DNA of 64,000 bases from Streptomyces capitiformicae (GCF_002214185.1 NZ_CP022161.1:10847957-10911956); one strand, 5' to 3'; numbered from the stretch's first letter, positions 1-13,423 are shown. Made by a program: numbers and translations. The notes: generated from the sequence alone by a model not told the origin.

Positions 1-962
1 CGGGAGAGCGCGGCCGCCCCCTCCTGATAGGAGGACCCGGCTTCGACCAGCGTGGACACCGGCTCGATCAGATAAAAGAGGTACAGCAGGAAGGCGATGA
101 GGGTGGACACGGGGATGTCCCCGGACGCCACCCTCGCCCCGCCGACCGCGAGCACCGCGAGAAAGGCCAGCTGGACGGCGAGTTCGTCGGCCGAGCCCGC
201 CACGGACTCCCACTTCGCGCTCTTCACGCCGTGCCGCCACGCCCGCCGCGCCGCCGCCTCCACCTGGGCGGTCTCCCGCTCCTCGGCGCCGGACGCCTTG
301 ACCGTGCGGAACGCTCCGAGAGACCGCTCCAGCGCTACGGAGATCTCCCCGACCGCCTCCTGCGCCCGCTCGGTGGCCTGCGCGATCTTCGGCATCACCA
401 GGACGACGGCCCCGCCGACCAGCACGACCACCCCGAGCGTCACACCCAGCAGTACGACATCCAGGTACGCCATCATCACGATCGCCGCCACGAAGGACAC
501 CGCGCCCGTGGCCGCGGAGACGACCGCCTGGGTGCTGACCGCCCGCAGCAGCGTGGTGTCCGAGGTGACCCGGGACATCAGATCGCCCGGCGGGATCCGC
601 TCGAACTCCGCGATCCGCAGCCGCAGCAACCGCCCCACCAGGGTGCGCCGCGCGGCCAGGACCACCGACTCCGCCGTCCGCTCCAGCACATACGCGCCGA
701 ACGCCTCGACCGCCGTACCCACCAGCACCAGCGCGGTGAGCGCGATCAGGATCCCGGCGATGGTCTCACCGGCGGCGAGCCGGTCCACCAGTGCCTTCGT
801 GGCCAGCGGCTGCAGCAGCCCTCCGGCGGCCCCGACCAGGGCGCACAGCAGGCCGAGGGCGACGGCCCACCGGTGCGGCCGGACGTACGCGCCCAGTGCC
901 TTGAGCGTCTCTCGGGCGGACGGGGACGTCTCATCCGTCGTCGGGGCGGATGCGGTGTTCAC
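1..962 (-). CDS. ABC exporter, transmembrane (type I exporter) part; 3' end outside window
   Basis: About 320 residues are visible, read leftwards from a GTG at 962 preceded by AGAAAGGAA. The translation has the hydrophobic helices of an ABC exporter membrane domain and its usual internal signature (PPGDLMSRVTSDTTLLR near residue 120, then MPKIAQATERAQEAVGEI), typical of half-size exporters that fuse membrane and ATPase domains. The nucleotide-binding domain should lie beyond the left edge. Known family members export peptides, lipids or drugs; the substrate here is unknown. A 71-codon gene on the same strand sits 113 bp upstream and a 68-codon gene diverges from that, so peptide export is possible but is an inference from position only. 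Confidence 0.85.
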   Translation of the reverse strand, partial: MNTASAPTTDETSPSARETLKALGAYVRPHRWAVALGLLCALVGAAGGLLQPLATKALVDRLAAGETIAGILIALTALVLVGTAVEAFGAYVLERTAESVVLAARRTLVGRLLRLRIAEFERIPPGDLMSRVTSDTTLLRAVSTQAVVSAATGAVSFVAAIVMMAYLDVVLLGVTLGVVVLVGGAVVLVMPKIAQATERAQEAVGEISVALERSLGAFRTVKASGAEERETAQVEAAARRAWRHGVKSAKWESVAGSADELAVQLAFLAVLAVGGARVASGDIPVSTLIAFLLYLFYLIEPVSTLVEAGSSYQEGAAALS

Positions 963-1075
963 GAAGTTCCTTTCTTCTGCGGTGTGCCGGGCACCGCATC
1001 AGCGGTCCGGCACACCAGTGCACGAGCATGTTTCGGTCGCATGAGCACGTTTCGGTCGCGTGAGCATGTTTCGGG

Positions 1076-1291
1076 TCAGTGGACGAGTCCGGCTGTGCCC
1101 GTGGCGAAGGCGTGCACCAACGCCTCGGAGACTTCAGGACGGACGACGAGCAGAACGAAGGCGCCCGCCGCCAGCGCCAGACCGAGCAACTCCAGAAACT
1201 CGCCCCTGCCAGGCGTGGCGTCGCGGCCCGGTACGTCTGCCGATGATCCGAGGAAGTCCTCACGCTCGTTGTGTCGCGCACGGTGTGTCAT
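1076..1291 (-). CDS. small single-helix peptide (71 aa), unknown
   Basis: The ATG at 1291 has a GGAGG almost touching it. The product is charged at its N-terminus (MTHRARHNEREDFLG), followed by a hydrophobic stretch ([16 protein letters not shown]) and a short tail ending TAGLVH. It lies directly upstream of the exporter gene on the same strand. Length and layout would suit a membrane-anchored accessory peptide or an exported peptide, but I recognise no family, no double-glycine leader and no cysteine. Function is not assigned. Confidence 0.5.
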   Translation of the reverse strand: MTHRARHNEREDFLGSSADVPGRDATPGRGEFLELLGLALAAGAFVLLVVRPEVSEALVHAFATGTAGLVH

Positions 1292-1504
1292 GCCTCCAGC
1301 CTGGAAGCCCGGCGTCCCCGCGCCCATCCGGCAACCGTCGGGTCCACCCCCGCCGAGTGGCTGAAGAAGACCGCCATCCGGCCGCACCCGACCGGCCGGG
1401 GAGGAGACTCCGCCAATCGGCAGGGCGGTACCCGCCGGTCGGCGGGGGCGTTACCGAAGCCTGCCGGATGGTCCGCCCCCTGACGTCCGCGCGAGATTCT
1501 CCGT

Positions 1505-1711
1505 ATGACACAGACACAGCCGCCGCAGGAGACGTCAGCTCCGCAGGAGAACTCGCCTCCGCCGCCCCGAACCTCCCCCGAGTCCGCCGCGCCGGCCTCG
1601 CCCGGTCCCTCGATGGGACGCCTCGTCGTCACGACCCTCCGTCCCGAGCAGGCCGCGTACATCGGCGTCGAGGTCGAGGGCCCGTACAAGCCGGACCACT
1701 ACCGCTACTGA
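1505..1711 (+). CDS. small Pro-rich peptide with a YKPDHYRY C-terminus (68 aa)
   Basis: The ATG at 1505 lacks an obvious Shine-Dalgarno and may be leaderless or weakly translated. The first half is Pro/Ser/Glu-rich and probably disordered; the second half ([19 protein letters not shown]) is compact and ends PYKPDHYRY. The division into a soft leader-like part and a short aromatic, conserved-looking tail resembles precursor peptides, and the gene diverges from the small-peptide/exporter pair. A KPDH tetrapeptide also occurs in the double-glycine peptide encoded at 50383-50529. No maturation enzyme is visible next to it, so a precursor role is only a hypothesis. Confidence 0.5.
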   Translation: MTQTQPPQETSAPQENSPPPPRTSPESAAPASPGPSMGRLVVTTLRPEQAAYIGVEVEGPYKPDHYRY

Positions 1712-1732
1712 TCACCCACGACGCCGAGGCAC

Positions 1733-1762
1733 CGTACGCAGGTCGGCGCCGACCTGCGTACG
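1733..1762. repeat. perfect 30-bp palindrome
   Basis: Two 15-bp arms (cgtacgcaggtcggc and its exact reverse complement) meet without a spacer, 22 bp after the stop of the 68-aa peptide gene. No T-run follows. It could be a transcription terminator cruciform or an operator for a dimeric regulator. Confidence 0.75.
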
Positions 1763-1849
1763 CGAGCCCGCGGCACGGTCGTAAATGAGCCGGTGCCGCC
1801 GCACGCGCTGAGCACGTCGGTGCGCTGACGCACTCGCACAGCGGCTCCC

Positions 1850-1886
1850 GGACAGGCCCCCGCACCCCCGTGCCGGGGGCCTGTCC
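1850..1886 (+). terminator. probable hairpin terminator
   Basis: Arms ggacaggccccc (1850-1861) and gggggcctgtcc (1875-1886) pair perfectly over 12 bp around a 13-nt loop. The hairpin lies between the small peptide gene and the next rightward gene. The T-tract is weak, as is common in Streptomyces. Confidence 0.6.
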
Positions 1887-1941
1887 GTTCGGCCCCACAC
1901 CGCCCCTCGGCCGGATCAGCCCGTCAAGACCCAGGACGCCC

Positions 1942-2556
1942 ATGCCCCGCGGCCGGTATTCGCTTCACGACACCCACGACCACACCCTCCTCGCCGAAGA
2001 ACACTTCCACTGCGCGCCCGGCCCGTCCGGCTGGCGCTATGTCTCCCAAGTCACCACCCCCTCCGGCGACCCCGCCGGCTCCGTCGACCTTGCCCTCGAC
2101 GACCTCGGCCGCCCCATCCGCCTCGAACTCCACACCGCGAGCTGGCAGGTCCGCGGCGCCGCCCTCGACGGCGTCACCTGGGTCCGCGCCGACCCCACCG
2201 GCACGCATGCCACCGAAGGCAATGTCCGCGCCCACGCCTTCACCGGCACCTCCCCGGCATTCCTCATCGCCACCGCCCGCCTCCTGCGCCTCACCTCCTC
2301 CGCGCCCGCAACCCGCGTACGCCTCGTCGCCTTCACCGACCCGGTCCTCGCCCCGCGCACCGTGGACCAGTCCTGGGCCCTGATCGCAAGACAAACACAC
2401 GCCACTGACAACGACCCCCTGACCGTGGACGAATACCAGGTCACAGCCCTGGACACAGGCGAGCAGCACACCGTTCACATCTCCGGCGACGTCGTCCTCG
2501 CGGCACCCGGAATCGAGCTCGAACACCTCGAATCACCGCCGTCGACGTTCGACTGA
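1942..2556 (+). CDS. conserved actinobacterial protein of unknown function (204 aa)
   Basis: The start at 1942 (MPRGRYSLHD) is preferred because the conserved-looking sequence begins there; an in-frame start at 1870 would add a low-complexity stretch overlapping the hairpin. The protein is soluble, without signal peptide or membrane helix, and has the composition of a small beta-rich domain (repeated RLELHTASW and VRLVAFTDPVL-like strands). It ends 35 bp before the convergent RDD gene. I do not recognise a named family with certainty; its place beside RDD and SpoIIM genes is a familiar Streptomyces neighbourhood. Confidence 0.75.
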   Translation: MPRGRYSLHDTHDHTLLAEEHFHCAPGPSGWRYVSQVTTPSGDPAGSVDLALDDLGRPIRLELHTASWQVRGAALDGVTWVRADPTGTHATEGNVRAHAFTGTSPAFLIATARLLRLTSSAPATRVRLVAFTDPVLAPRTVDQSWALIARQTHATDNDPLTVDEYQVTALDTGEQHTVHISGDVVLAAPGIELEHLESPPSTFD

Positions 2557-2591
2557 CACCGACTCCCGCCCGACGTTCGAAGAACGCGGAC

Positions 2592-3692
2592 TCACGCAGG
2601 AGGCGCGAACCCGGTACTCGGCCGCTCAACCGGCGGCTCCTGCCCCGCCTCGGACACCACCGGAGCCCCAGGAGCACCCGCACCGGCGCCCTCACCGGGA
2701 GCCGCCCTGACGGTTCCCACAGGCGATACGTATCCGGACGGGCCCGACGGCGGTACATACCCTGACGCCCCCGCAGACGGAACCTGCGCGGCAGAACCCC
2801 CAGGCGGCGCATACCCCGAGGCCACGGGAGGCTGCGCCACCGGCCCGCCCCACCCCGGCCCACCGACCGGCGCACCCTGCAAGCCCCCTCCCGCGGCAGC
2901 CCCCGGCGCACTCGGCACAACCGGCGCACCACTGACACCCGCCGCGCCCCCGAACGCCCGCCGCGCCTCCCGCGCCTGCCGCTCATGCACCACGGCCGCC
3001 AGATACGCGCCCGCCGGCACCCCATACGGCGCCGGAGTCCCCGTATGCGCCGCGAGGTCCGAGGCGAGACGTTCCGCCATCGCCCCACCGACGTACGGAT
3101 CCAGCTGCCCCATCCGCGTCAGGTACTGGCGAATGGCCAACCACAGACCATCAGGAACCGCCGACAGGTCGAGCCCGGAGAACCGCCCCACCAGCCAGGG
3201 CGGCGGCGGAGGCACGAACGGCGCCCGCCCCGCCGGCACCCGCTCTCGCACCACCAGCGTCCCCGCGAACACGTCACCCAGCCGCCGTCCCCGCGCCGAC
3301 ACGAGCGAGGCGATACACGCGACGACCCCGACCGTCATCAGAATCTCGACCATCCCGACCGCACCGCGCACCAGCGCGTGCCGGAACCGGATCGGCCCAC
3401 CGTCGTCCCGCACCACCCGCAGCCCGCACGCCAGCTTCCCCAGCGAACGCCCATGACTCAGCGTCTCCACCGCGATCGGCCCGCCCACCAACAGGAGCAG
3501 AAAGGCCGCGATGGATATCGCCATCTGCGCGGCCTCGTCCAGCCCGGCCGCCGTCACGGCCAGGACCAGCGTCACCGCGATGTAGACAGTCATGGCCACG
3601 ATCAGGTCGAGCAACACGGCCAGCGCACGGCTCGGCAGCTTCGCGGGACGCAGCTCCAGCGCCACCGCCTCACCAGTCACAAGCTCACTCAC
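2592..3692 (-). CDS. RDD-family membrane protein with Pro/Gly-rich tail (366 aa)
   Basis: Start chosen at the GTG at 3692 (VSELVTGEAVALEL), because longer versions would run into the divergent SpoIIM gene. The N-terminal half is an RDD domain: the Arg of SRALAVLLDLIV, several hydrophobic helices, SLGKLACGLRVV, and the Arg/Asp of RRLGDVFAGTLVV. A 60-residue soluble segment follows, then about 150 residues of repeated Pro-Gly-Tyr-rich low complexity (SGYVPPSGPSGYVSP), probably a disordered cytoplasmic tail. RDD proteins are polytopic membrane proteins, some linked to ion exchange or secretion; the exact role here is unknown. Confidence 0.85.
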   Translation of the reverse strand: MSELVTGEAVALELRPAKLPSRALAVLLDLIVAMTVYIAVTLVLAVTAAGLDEAAQMAISIAAFLLLLVGGPIAVETLSHGRSLGKLACGLRVVRDDGGPIRFRHALVRGAVGMVEILMTVGVVACIASLVSARGRRLGDVFAGTLVVRERVPAGRAPFVPPPPPWLVGRFSGLDLSAVPDGLWLAIRQYLTRMGQLDPYVGGAMAERLASDLAAHTGTPAPYGVPAGAYLAAVVHERQAREARRAFGGAAGVSGAPVVPSAPGAAAGGGLQGAPVGGPGWGGPVAQPPVASGYAPPGGSAAQVPSAGASGYVPPSGPSGYVSPVGTVRAAPGEGAGAGAPGAPVVSEAGQEPPVERPSTGFAPPA

Positions 3693-3830
3693 GCCCGTAG
3701 TCCTTCCGGTTTCATCCCTGACCTGCCCCGAGACCGGCCAGTCTGCCAAGCTGAGAGCACATAGCGCCGTAGTACTACCTGTACGACAAGCTGACACGCA
3801 GTACGAGAGGGACGAGGAGCAGCAAACCCG

Positions 3831-4838
3831 ATGGACCTCGATGTCTTCGTGTCCGCCCATCGCGCCGAGTGGGACCGTCTCGACGCCCTGCTCCGCCGCC
3901 AGCGCCGCCTCAATGGTGCCGAGGTCGACGAACTCGTCGTCCTCTACCAGCGCACGGCCACCCATCTCTCGCAGATCCAGTCCAGCGCCCCCGACCCTCA
4001 GCTCACCGGCCGCCTGAGCCAACTGGTGGCACGCGCGCGTAGCGTCGTGACGGGCACCCGACGAGCCTCCTGGCGCGACGTCACCCGCTTCCTGACCCAC
4101 GGTTTCCCCGCCGCGGTCTACCGCTCACGCCACTGGTGGGTCCCCACAGCTCTCCTCTCCACACTCGTGGCGATCCTCCTGGGCTGGTGGATCGGCACAC
4201 ACCCGGAGGTCCAGGCCACCATCGCGGCCCCCGACGAACTGCGCGAGATGACCCGCCCCGGCGGCCAGTACGAGACGTACTACTCCAGCCATCCCGCCAC
4301 CTCATTCGCCGCCCAGGTATGGACGAACAACGCCCAGGCCGCCGCGATGTGCCTGGTCCTGGGCATCTTTCTGGGACTACCGGTCCTGTGGACCCTGCTC
4401 CTGAACATGCTCAACCTGGGCGTGGGCATCGGCCTCATGGCTTCAGCCGGCCGCCTCGACGTCTTCCTCGGCCTGATCCTCCCGCACGGCCTCCTGGAAC
4501 TGACCGCCGTCTTCGTAGCCGCCGGCACGGGCCTACGCCTCGGCTGGACGCTCATCGACCCCGGCCCCCGAACCCGCCGCTCGGCTTTGGCCGAGGAGGG
4601 GCGAGCCGCCCTGGGCATGGCGATAGGCCTGGCGCTGGTCCTCTTCGTGTCCGGCGCCATCGAAGGTTTCGTCACGCCGTCCGGCCTCCCCACCTGGGCC
4701 CGCATCAGCATCGGCGTCCTCGCCGAGCTCGCCTTCCTCGCGTACGTCTACGTCCTGGGCGGCCGAGCCGCGCGGGCCGGCGACACAGGCGACGTCGAGG
4801 AGCACGAACGCAGCGCCGCGGTGCCCACGGCCGCCTGA
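3831..4838 (+). CDS. SpoIIM-family (stage II sporulation protein M-like) membrane protein (335 aa)
   Basis: ATG at 3831 after a gaggag ribosome site. A soluble helical N-terminus (MDLDVFVSAHRAEWDRLDAL, about 95 residues) precedes five or so hydrophobic helices, with the family-typical NNAQAAAMCLVLGIFLG and PHGLLELTAVFVAAGTGLRLG. In Bacillus, SpoIIM takes part in septal peptidoglycan degradation; in Streptomyces this homologue is paired with a divergent RDD gene, as here, and its job is not settled. The 138-bp gap to the RDD gene must hold both promoters. Confidence 0.9.
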   Translation: MDLDVFVSAHRAEWDRLDALLRRQRRLNGAEVDELVVLYQRTATHLSQIQSSAPDPQLTGRLSQLVARARSVVTGTRRASWRDVTRFLTHGFPAAVYRSRHWWVPTALLSTLVAILLGWWIGTHPEVQATIAAPDELREMTRPGGQYETYYSSHPATSFAAQVWTNNAQAAAMCLVLGIFLGLPVLWTLLLNMLNLGVGIGLMASAGRLDVFLGLILPHGLLELTAVFVAAGTGLRLGWTLIDPGPRTRRSALAEEGRAALGMAIGLALVLFVSGAIEGFVTPSGLPTWARISIGVLAELAFLAYVYVLGGRAARAGDTGDVEEHERSAAVPTAA

Positions 4839-4889
4839 TGTGCGGACACCCCTGCCGGGCTGTTAGTCTCCTCTTCGTTCCCGCAAGAG

Positions 4890-5261
4890 CTGTTGACACG
4901 GCGCGTGTGGGGAGGTAGATTTACACAGTTGCCTGGAGGTGGATGCCCCAGGACGACCGCGAAAATCTGTCGGCTTCTCGTGAATGTGATTCTCGAGTGA
5001 GCCCCACCCGATGGTTCAGGAATGAGCGGCCGGTCAGTTCGGTCAAAAACTTCTGATAAAGTCGGACTCGCCGAAAGAAAGCCGCAAGGCAATCAATTAG
5101 GCAAGGCCCTCCAACGGCCACCGGAAATGAATTCCGACCGGGAACGGAACGGGAAACGGATCTGGTAAGATTGGAAACACCGAAGGGAAGCGCCCGGAGG
5201 AAAGCCCGAGAGTAGCTTGGGTGAGTACAAAGGAAGCGTCCGTTCCTTGAGAACTCAACAG
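4890..5261 (+). promoter_or_regulatory. rRNA operon promoter and leader region, cut before the 16S gene
   Basis: The first promoter is near-consensus: TTGACA at 4893-4898, 17 bp, TAGATT at 4916-4921. Downstream come the elements I recognise from Streptomyces rrn leaders: ACTTCTGATAAAGTCGGA near 5050, a TAAGAT -10-like box at 5166-5171, and CCTTGAGAACTCAACAG ending at 5261, which in intact operons is followed by the rest of the leader and 16S. Here the sequence changes at 5262 to PKS code. No 16S, 23S or 5S sequence is present. The cut itself is probably an assembly join. Confidence 0.85.
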
Positions 5262-8200
5262 CATCCCCGTCAACTGGACCGCAGTCCTCAACGGACAACA
5301 AGCACAGACGGTCGACCTCCCCACCTACGCCTTCCAACACCGCCCGTACTGGTTCGAGCCGCCGTTGCCGCAGCTCACTGGCGTGGCCGGGGGTGGGGAG
5401 GATACGGCGGACGCCGAGTTCTGGGCGGCCGTCGAGGGGCAGGATCTTCAGGCGTTGACCGGGGCGCTGGATGTCGCCGAGGGTGCCGGGCAGGAGGCGT
5501 TGGCCGAGGCGTTGCCGGTGCTGTCGGCATGGCGGCGGGGGCGGCGGGCCTCGGCCACCATCGACTCTTGGCGGTATCGCGTGGCTTGGCGGCCGTTGGC
5601 CGGTACCGGTGCCGCCGCGCTGAGCGGTACCTGGCTGGTCGTCGTTCCGGCGAGCCACGCGGGGGAGCCGCTTGTACAGGCTTGTCTCGACGCGCTCGCC
5701 ACGCATGGCGCGCAGACCGCTCCGCTGTTCGTGGACGCGGCGGACATCGACCGGGAGCGGCTGACCGCGCTGCTCGCTGAGGCGGCGCGGCACGCCGGTG
5801 CCGACGAGTTCGGCGGGGTGCTCTCCCTCCTCGCGCTCGACGAGCAGCCGCACCCCGAGCAGCCCGGCCTCGCAGCGGGTCTCGTGGCCGGGCTGGCGCT
5901 GATCCAGGCGTGCGGCGACAGCGGCGTACGCGCTCCGCTGTGGCTGGCCACCAGCGGAGCCGTCACCACCGGTGCCGGCGATCCGCTGCGCAACCCGGTG
6001 CAGAACGGCACCTGGGGCATGGGCCGGGTCGCCGCGCTGGAGCACCCCGAGTTCTGGGGCGGCCTCGTCGACCTGCCGGAGACGCCCGACGAGCGCACCG
6101 CCGACCGACTGTGCGGGATCCTCGCCGGAGCTGGAGCCGGAGCCGGAGCCGAAAAGGGAACGGGCACAGGAGCCGGAAGCGGCACCGGCGGCGAGGACCA
6201 GGTCGCCATCCGCCGCACTGGTGTCCTGATCCGCCGACTGGTCCGCACGCCCGCCGGCTCCACGGACGGCAGCGACCGCACCTGGACCTCGCGCGGTACG
6301 GCGCTGATCACCGGCGGCACCGGTGGCCTCGGCGCCCACACGGCCCGCTGGCTCGCCCGCAACGGCACCGAGCACCTGGTGCTGCTCAGCCGCCGCGGGC
6401 CCGACGCCCCCGGTGCCGCCGAACTGGCGGCGGAGCTGGGCGAGTTGGGCGCCCGTGTCACCATCGTTGCCTGCGACATCGCCGACCGGGACGCGCTGGC
6501 CGCGCTCGTGGAGCGGGTCGAGGCCGACGGGCCGCCGATCCGTACCGTCGTCCACACCGCGGGCGTCGGCATCCTCATCCCGCTGGCCACGACGACGCTC
6601 CAGGAGTTCGCCGACGGGGCGGAGGCGAAGCTCAGCGGCGTCGCCAACCTGGACGCGGTCTTCTGCGACGACCGGCTGGACGCGTTCATCGTCTTCTCCT
6701 CCGTCGCCGGGGTCTGGGGCAGCGGCGACCACGGCGCCTACGCGGCGGCCAACGCCTACGCCGACGCGGTCGCCGAGCACCGGCGGGCACGCGGTCTGGC
6801 CGGTACGTCGATCGCGTGGGGCATCTGGAGCGACGAGGGCGGCGGCATGGGCCTCGAAGTGGTCCAGGAGCAGCTGCGCTGGCGCGGCATCCCCTTCATG
6901 GACCCGGCGCTCGCCGTCGCAGGCATGCAGCAGGTCCTCGACCGCGACGAGTGCTTCATCGCCGTCGCCGACATCGACTGGGACCGTTTCGTCCCCGTCT
7001 TCACCGCCGCCCGCCCCCGTCCCCTGCTCACCGAGGTACCCGAGGTCGCCGCACTGCTGCGCGCCGAGGAGGACCGCCACCGTCAGGACGCCTCGGACAC
7101 GGAGAACACCGGTCTCGTCTCGCGGCTGCGCGGCCTGCCGGCCGAGGAACAGGATCAGGTCGTACGGGATCTGGTGCGCGCCCAGGTCGCCGGAGTGCTC
7201 GGCCACAGCTCGCCGGGCAGCATCGAACTCGGCCGTGCCTTCCGCGAGTTGGGCTTCGACTCGCTGACGTCCGTCGAACTGCGCAACCGGCTGAACGCCG
7301 CGACCGGCCTGCGGCTGCCGGTCACCGTGATCTTCGACCGGCCCACCGTCACCGCGCTGGCCCGGCATGTGCGCGAGGAACTCGTCGGACGGTCCGACGC
7401 CCTCCCCGTCCCCGCCCCGTCGTCCGTGGCGGGGACGGCGCGCGGTCCCGCAGCGGACGACGACCCGATCGTCATCGTCTCCATGAGCTGCCGCTACCCG
7501 GGCGGCGCCGACAGCCCCGAGGAGCTGTGGCGCATCCTCGCCGAGGGCCGCGACGTCATCGACGCGTTCCCCGAGGACCGGGCATGGGACCTCGACGCCC
7601 TCTACGACCCCGACCCGGACCGCGAGGGCACCTGCTACGCCCGCGAAGGCGGCTTCGTGCACAGCGCCGGTGACTTCGACGCCGGCTTCTTCGGGATCTC
7701 GCCGCGTGAGGCGATCGCCATGGACCCGCAGCAGAGGCTGCTCCTTGAGACGTCGTGGGAGGCGTTGGAGCAGGCGGGGCTGGTCCCCGAGACCCTGCGC
7801 GGCACGCCCGTCGGTGTCTTCGTCGGCGCCGCCAACCAGGGCTTCGGCGGCCTCGACAACCTGCCCGAGGGCGTCGAGGGCCACATCGTCACGGGCAGTG
7901 CGACCAGCGTCCTGTCCGGCCGTATCGCCTACACCCTCGGTCTTGAGGGCAGCGCGGTGACCATCGACACGGCCTGCTCGTCGTCACTGGTCGCCCTGCA
8001 CATGGCCGTCCAGGCGCTGCGCTCCGGCGAGTGCTCGATGGCTCTCGCGGGCGGGGTCGCCGTGATGGTGGAGCCCATCGGCTTCATCGGCTTCGCCCGC
8101 ACCCGGGGCGTCGCCAAGGACGGCCGCTCCAAGGCGTTCGCCAAGGCCGCCGACGGCATGGGCCTCGCCGAGGGCGCCGGCATGGTCCTGCTGGAGCGGC

Positions 8201-8872
8201 TGTCCGACGCCCGCCGCAACGGCCACCCCGTCCTCGCCGTCATCCGCTCCACCGCCCTCAACCAGGACGGCGCCAGCAACGGCCTCAGTGCCCCCAGCGG
8301 CCCCGCCCAGCAGCAGGTCATCCGCGCGGCCCTGGCCGGTGCCGGGCTCTCGACGGCGGACGTGGACGCGGTGGAGGCACACGGTACGGGTACGACCCTG
8401 GGCGACCCCATCGAGGCCCAGGCGCTGCTCGCCACGTACGGCCAGGGCCGGGACCCCGAACGGCCCCTGTGGCTCGGCTCGTTGAAGTCCAACATCGGTC
8501 ACTCCCAGGCCGCCTCCGGTGTCGCCGGCGTCATCAAGATGGTGCTGGCGATGCGCCACGGTGTGCTGCCGCAGACCCTGCACGTCGACGAGCCGACCCC
8601 GCACGTCGACTGGTCCGCCGGTGCGGTGTCCCTGCTGACCGAGCCCGTGCCGTGGCCGCAGACCGAGGGGCGCCTCCGCCGCGCGGGTGTGTCGTCGTTC
8701 GGCGTGAGCGGGACGAACGCGCACGTGGTGCTGGAGGAGGCGCCAGGCCGTCCCGATGTACCGGAGACCACCGACGACGACACCGCCGCTTCGGTGTTCG
8801 CCGAGGGGGGTGTGGTGCCGTGGGTGGTGTCCGGGCGGGGTGCGGATGCGCTGGCCGGGCAGGCCGGGCGTC
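5262..8872 (+). CDS. type I PKS fragment: AT end - KR - ACP - KS (both ends cut)
   Basis: Open from the first base after the rRNA leader (INWTAVL-like, then [10 protein letters not shown], the AT-to-KR linker). KR about 6290-6850: [10 protein letters not shown] cofactor loop, catalytic Ser in SSVAGVWG and Tyr in GAYAAAN; no LDD motif and a Trp after the Ser, so A-type stereochemistry is predicted. ACP about 7170-7390 with GFDSLTSVEL. KS about 7450-8730 with DTACSSS, EAHGTGT and KSNIGHS, all catalytic residues present. The piece stops in the KS-AT linker (VVPWVVSGRGADALAG). No start or stop codon of its own; the open frame past 8872 reads antisense PKS and is meaningless. Confidence 0.9.
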
Positions 8873-12366
<3,494 letters not shown>

Positions 12367-12385
12367 GGGGCGATGGGGCGCCGGT

Positions 12386-13423
12386 TCAGCGTCTGACGTG
12401 GGCCGATCCGCCCGCGATGAGCGCCTCGACCTCGGCGAGCGTGGCCATGGAGACGTCTCCGGGCGTGGTCATGACGAGGGCGCCGTGGGCGGTGCCGTAG
12501 GCCAGGGCGCGCTCCAGGCCGGCGCCGTCGAGCAGTCCGTGGATCAGGCCGGCGGCGAAGGCGTCGCCGGAGCCGATGCGGTCCAGGACCTGCAGGCCGG
12601 GCATCCGTGGTCCGGTGAGGAAGCCGGTTTCGGCGGACCAGGCGGCCGAGGACCAGTCGTTGATCCCGGCCGAGGGGACCTCGCGCAGGGTCGTCGCCAG
12701 CACTTTCGTGTCGGGCAGGAGGACGGCGACGGAGGCGAGTGCGTCGGGCACCTCGTCGGCGCTGACCCGCACGTCGCCCGGGTACGTCCCGGCCAGACCC
12801 AGGGCGCCCACCACGACGTCGGCTTGCCGGGCAAGGCGCAGATCGGTCTCGCGGGCGCGGTCGGCGCCGCCACGGCCGGCCCACAGGCTGGGGCGGTAGT
12901 TGGGGTCGTAGGAGACGGTGACACCGTGGCGGCGGGCGGCGGCCATGGCCTCGTCCGCGACGTCGACGGTGGTGTCGGACAGGCCCGCGAAGATGCCGCC
13001 GGTGTGGAACCAGCGCACCCCGGCCGAGAACACGGTGTCCCAGTCGACGTCCCCTTTGCGCAGCTGGGAGACGGCGGTGTGCGCGCGGTCGCTGACGCCC
13101 AGCGCACCACGGACCCCGAAGCCGCGTTCGACGAAGTTGAGGCCGTTGCGGGTGGTGCGGCCGATGCCGTCGGCGGGCACCCAGCGGATCAGCGAGGTGT
13201 CGACGCCGCCCTGGAGGATCAGGTCCTCGACCAGCCGTCCCACCGCGTTGTCGGCGAGCGCGGTGACGACGGCTGTGCGCAGGCCGAAGCAGCGCCGCAG
13301 TCCCCGTACGACGTTGTACTCGCCGCCGCCCTCCCAGACCTGGAAGGACCGGGCGGTGCGGATGCGTCCCTCGCCCGGGTCGAAGCGCAGCATCACCTCG
13401 CCGAGGGCCACCACGTCGATCAC
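12386..13423 (-). CDS. kdgK: 2-keto-3-deoxygluconate kinase (PfkB family, 345 aa)
   Basis: GTG start at 13423 (VIDVVALGEVMLRFDPGEG) with GAGGAG upstream. It shows the PfkB sugar-kinase fold signals: GGGEYNVVRGL near the N-terminus and DRIGSGDAFAAGL near residue 290, where the Asp of GSGD is the catalytic base. It phosphorylates 2-keto-3-deoxygluconate to KDPG, the substrate of the aldolase encoded just upstream. Its start overlaps the aldolase stop by 4 bp (GTGA), so translation is coupled. It is the last gene of the operon; PKS code begins about 20 bp after its stop, at a probable false join. Confidence 0.88.
   Translation of the reverse strand: MIDVVALGEVMLRFDPGEGRIRTARSFQVWEGGGEYNVVRGLRRCFGLRTAVVTALADNAVGRLVEDLILQGGVDTSLIRWVPADGIGRTTRNGLNFVERGFGVRGALGVSDRAHTAVSQLRKGDVDWDTVFSAGVRWFHTGGIFAGLSDTTVDVADEAMAAARRHGVTVSYDPNYRPSLWAGRGGADRARETDLRLARQADVVVGALGLAGTYPGDVRVSADEVPDALASVAVLLPDTKVLATTLREVPSAGINDWSSAAWSAETGFLTGPRMPGLQVLDRIGSGDAFAAGLIHGLLDGAGLERALAYGTAHGALVMTTPGDVSMATLAEVEALIAGGSAHVRR

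Noticed and set aside
97..1364. Two long rightward open frames over the left edge (315 and 377 codons)
   Set aside because: They are antisense shadows of the leftward ABC exporter; composition is Arg/Ser/Thr/Pro-rich with no domain, and the exporter frame has clear family motifs.
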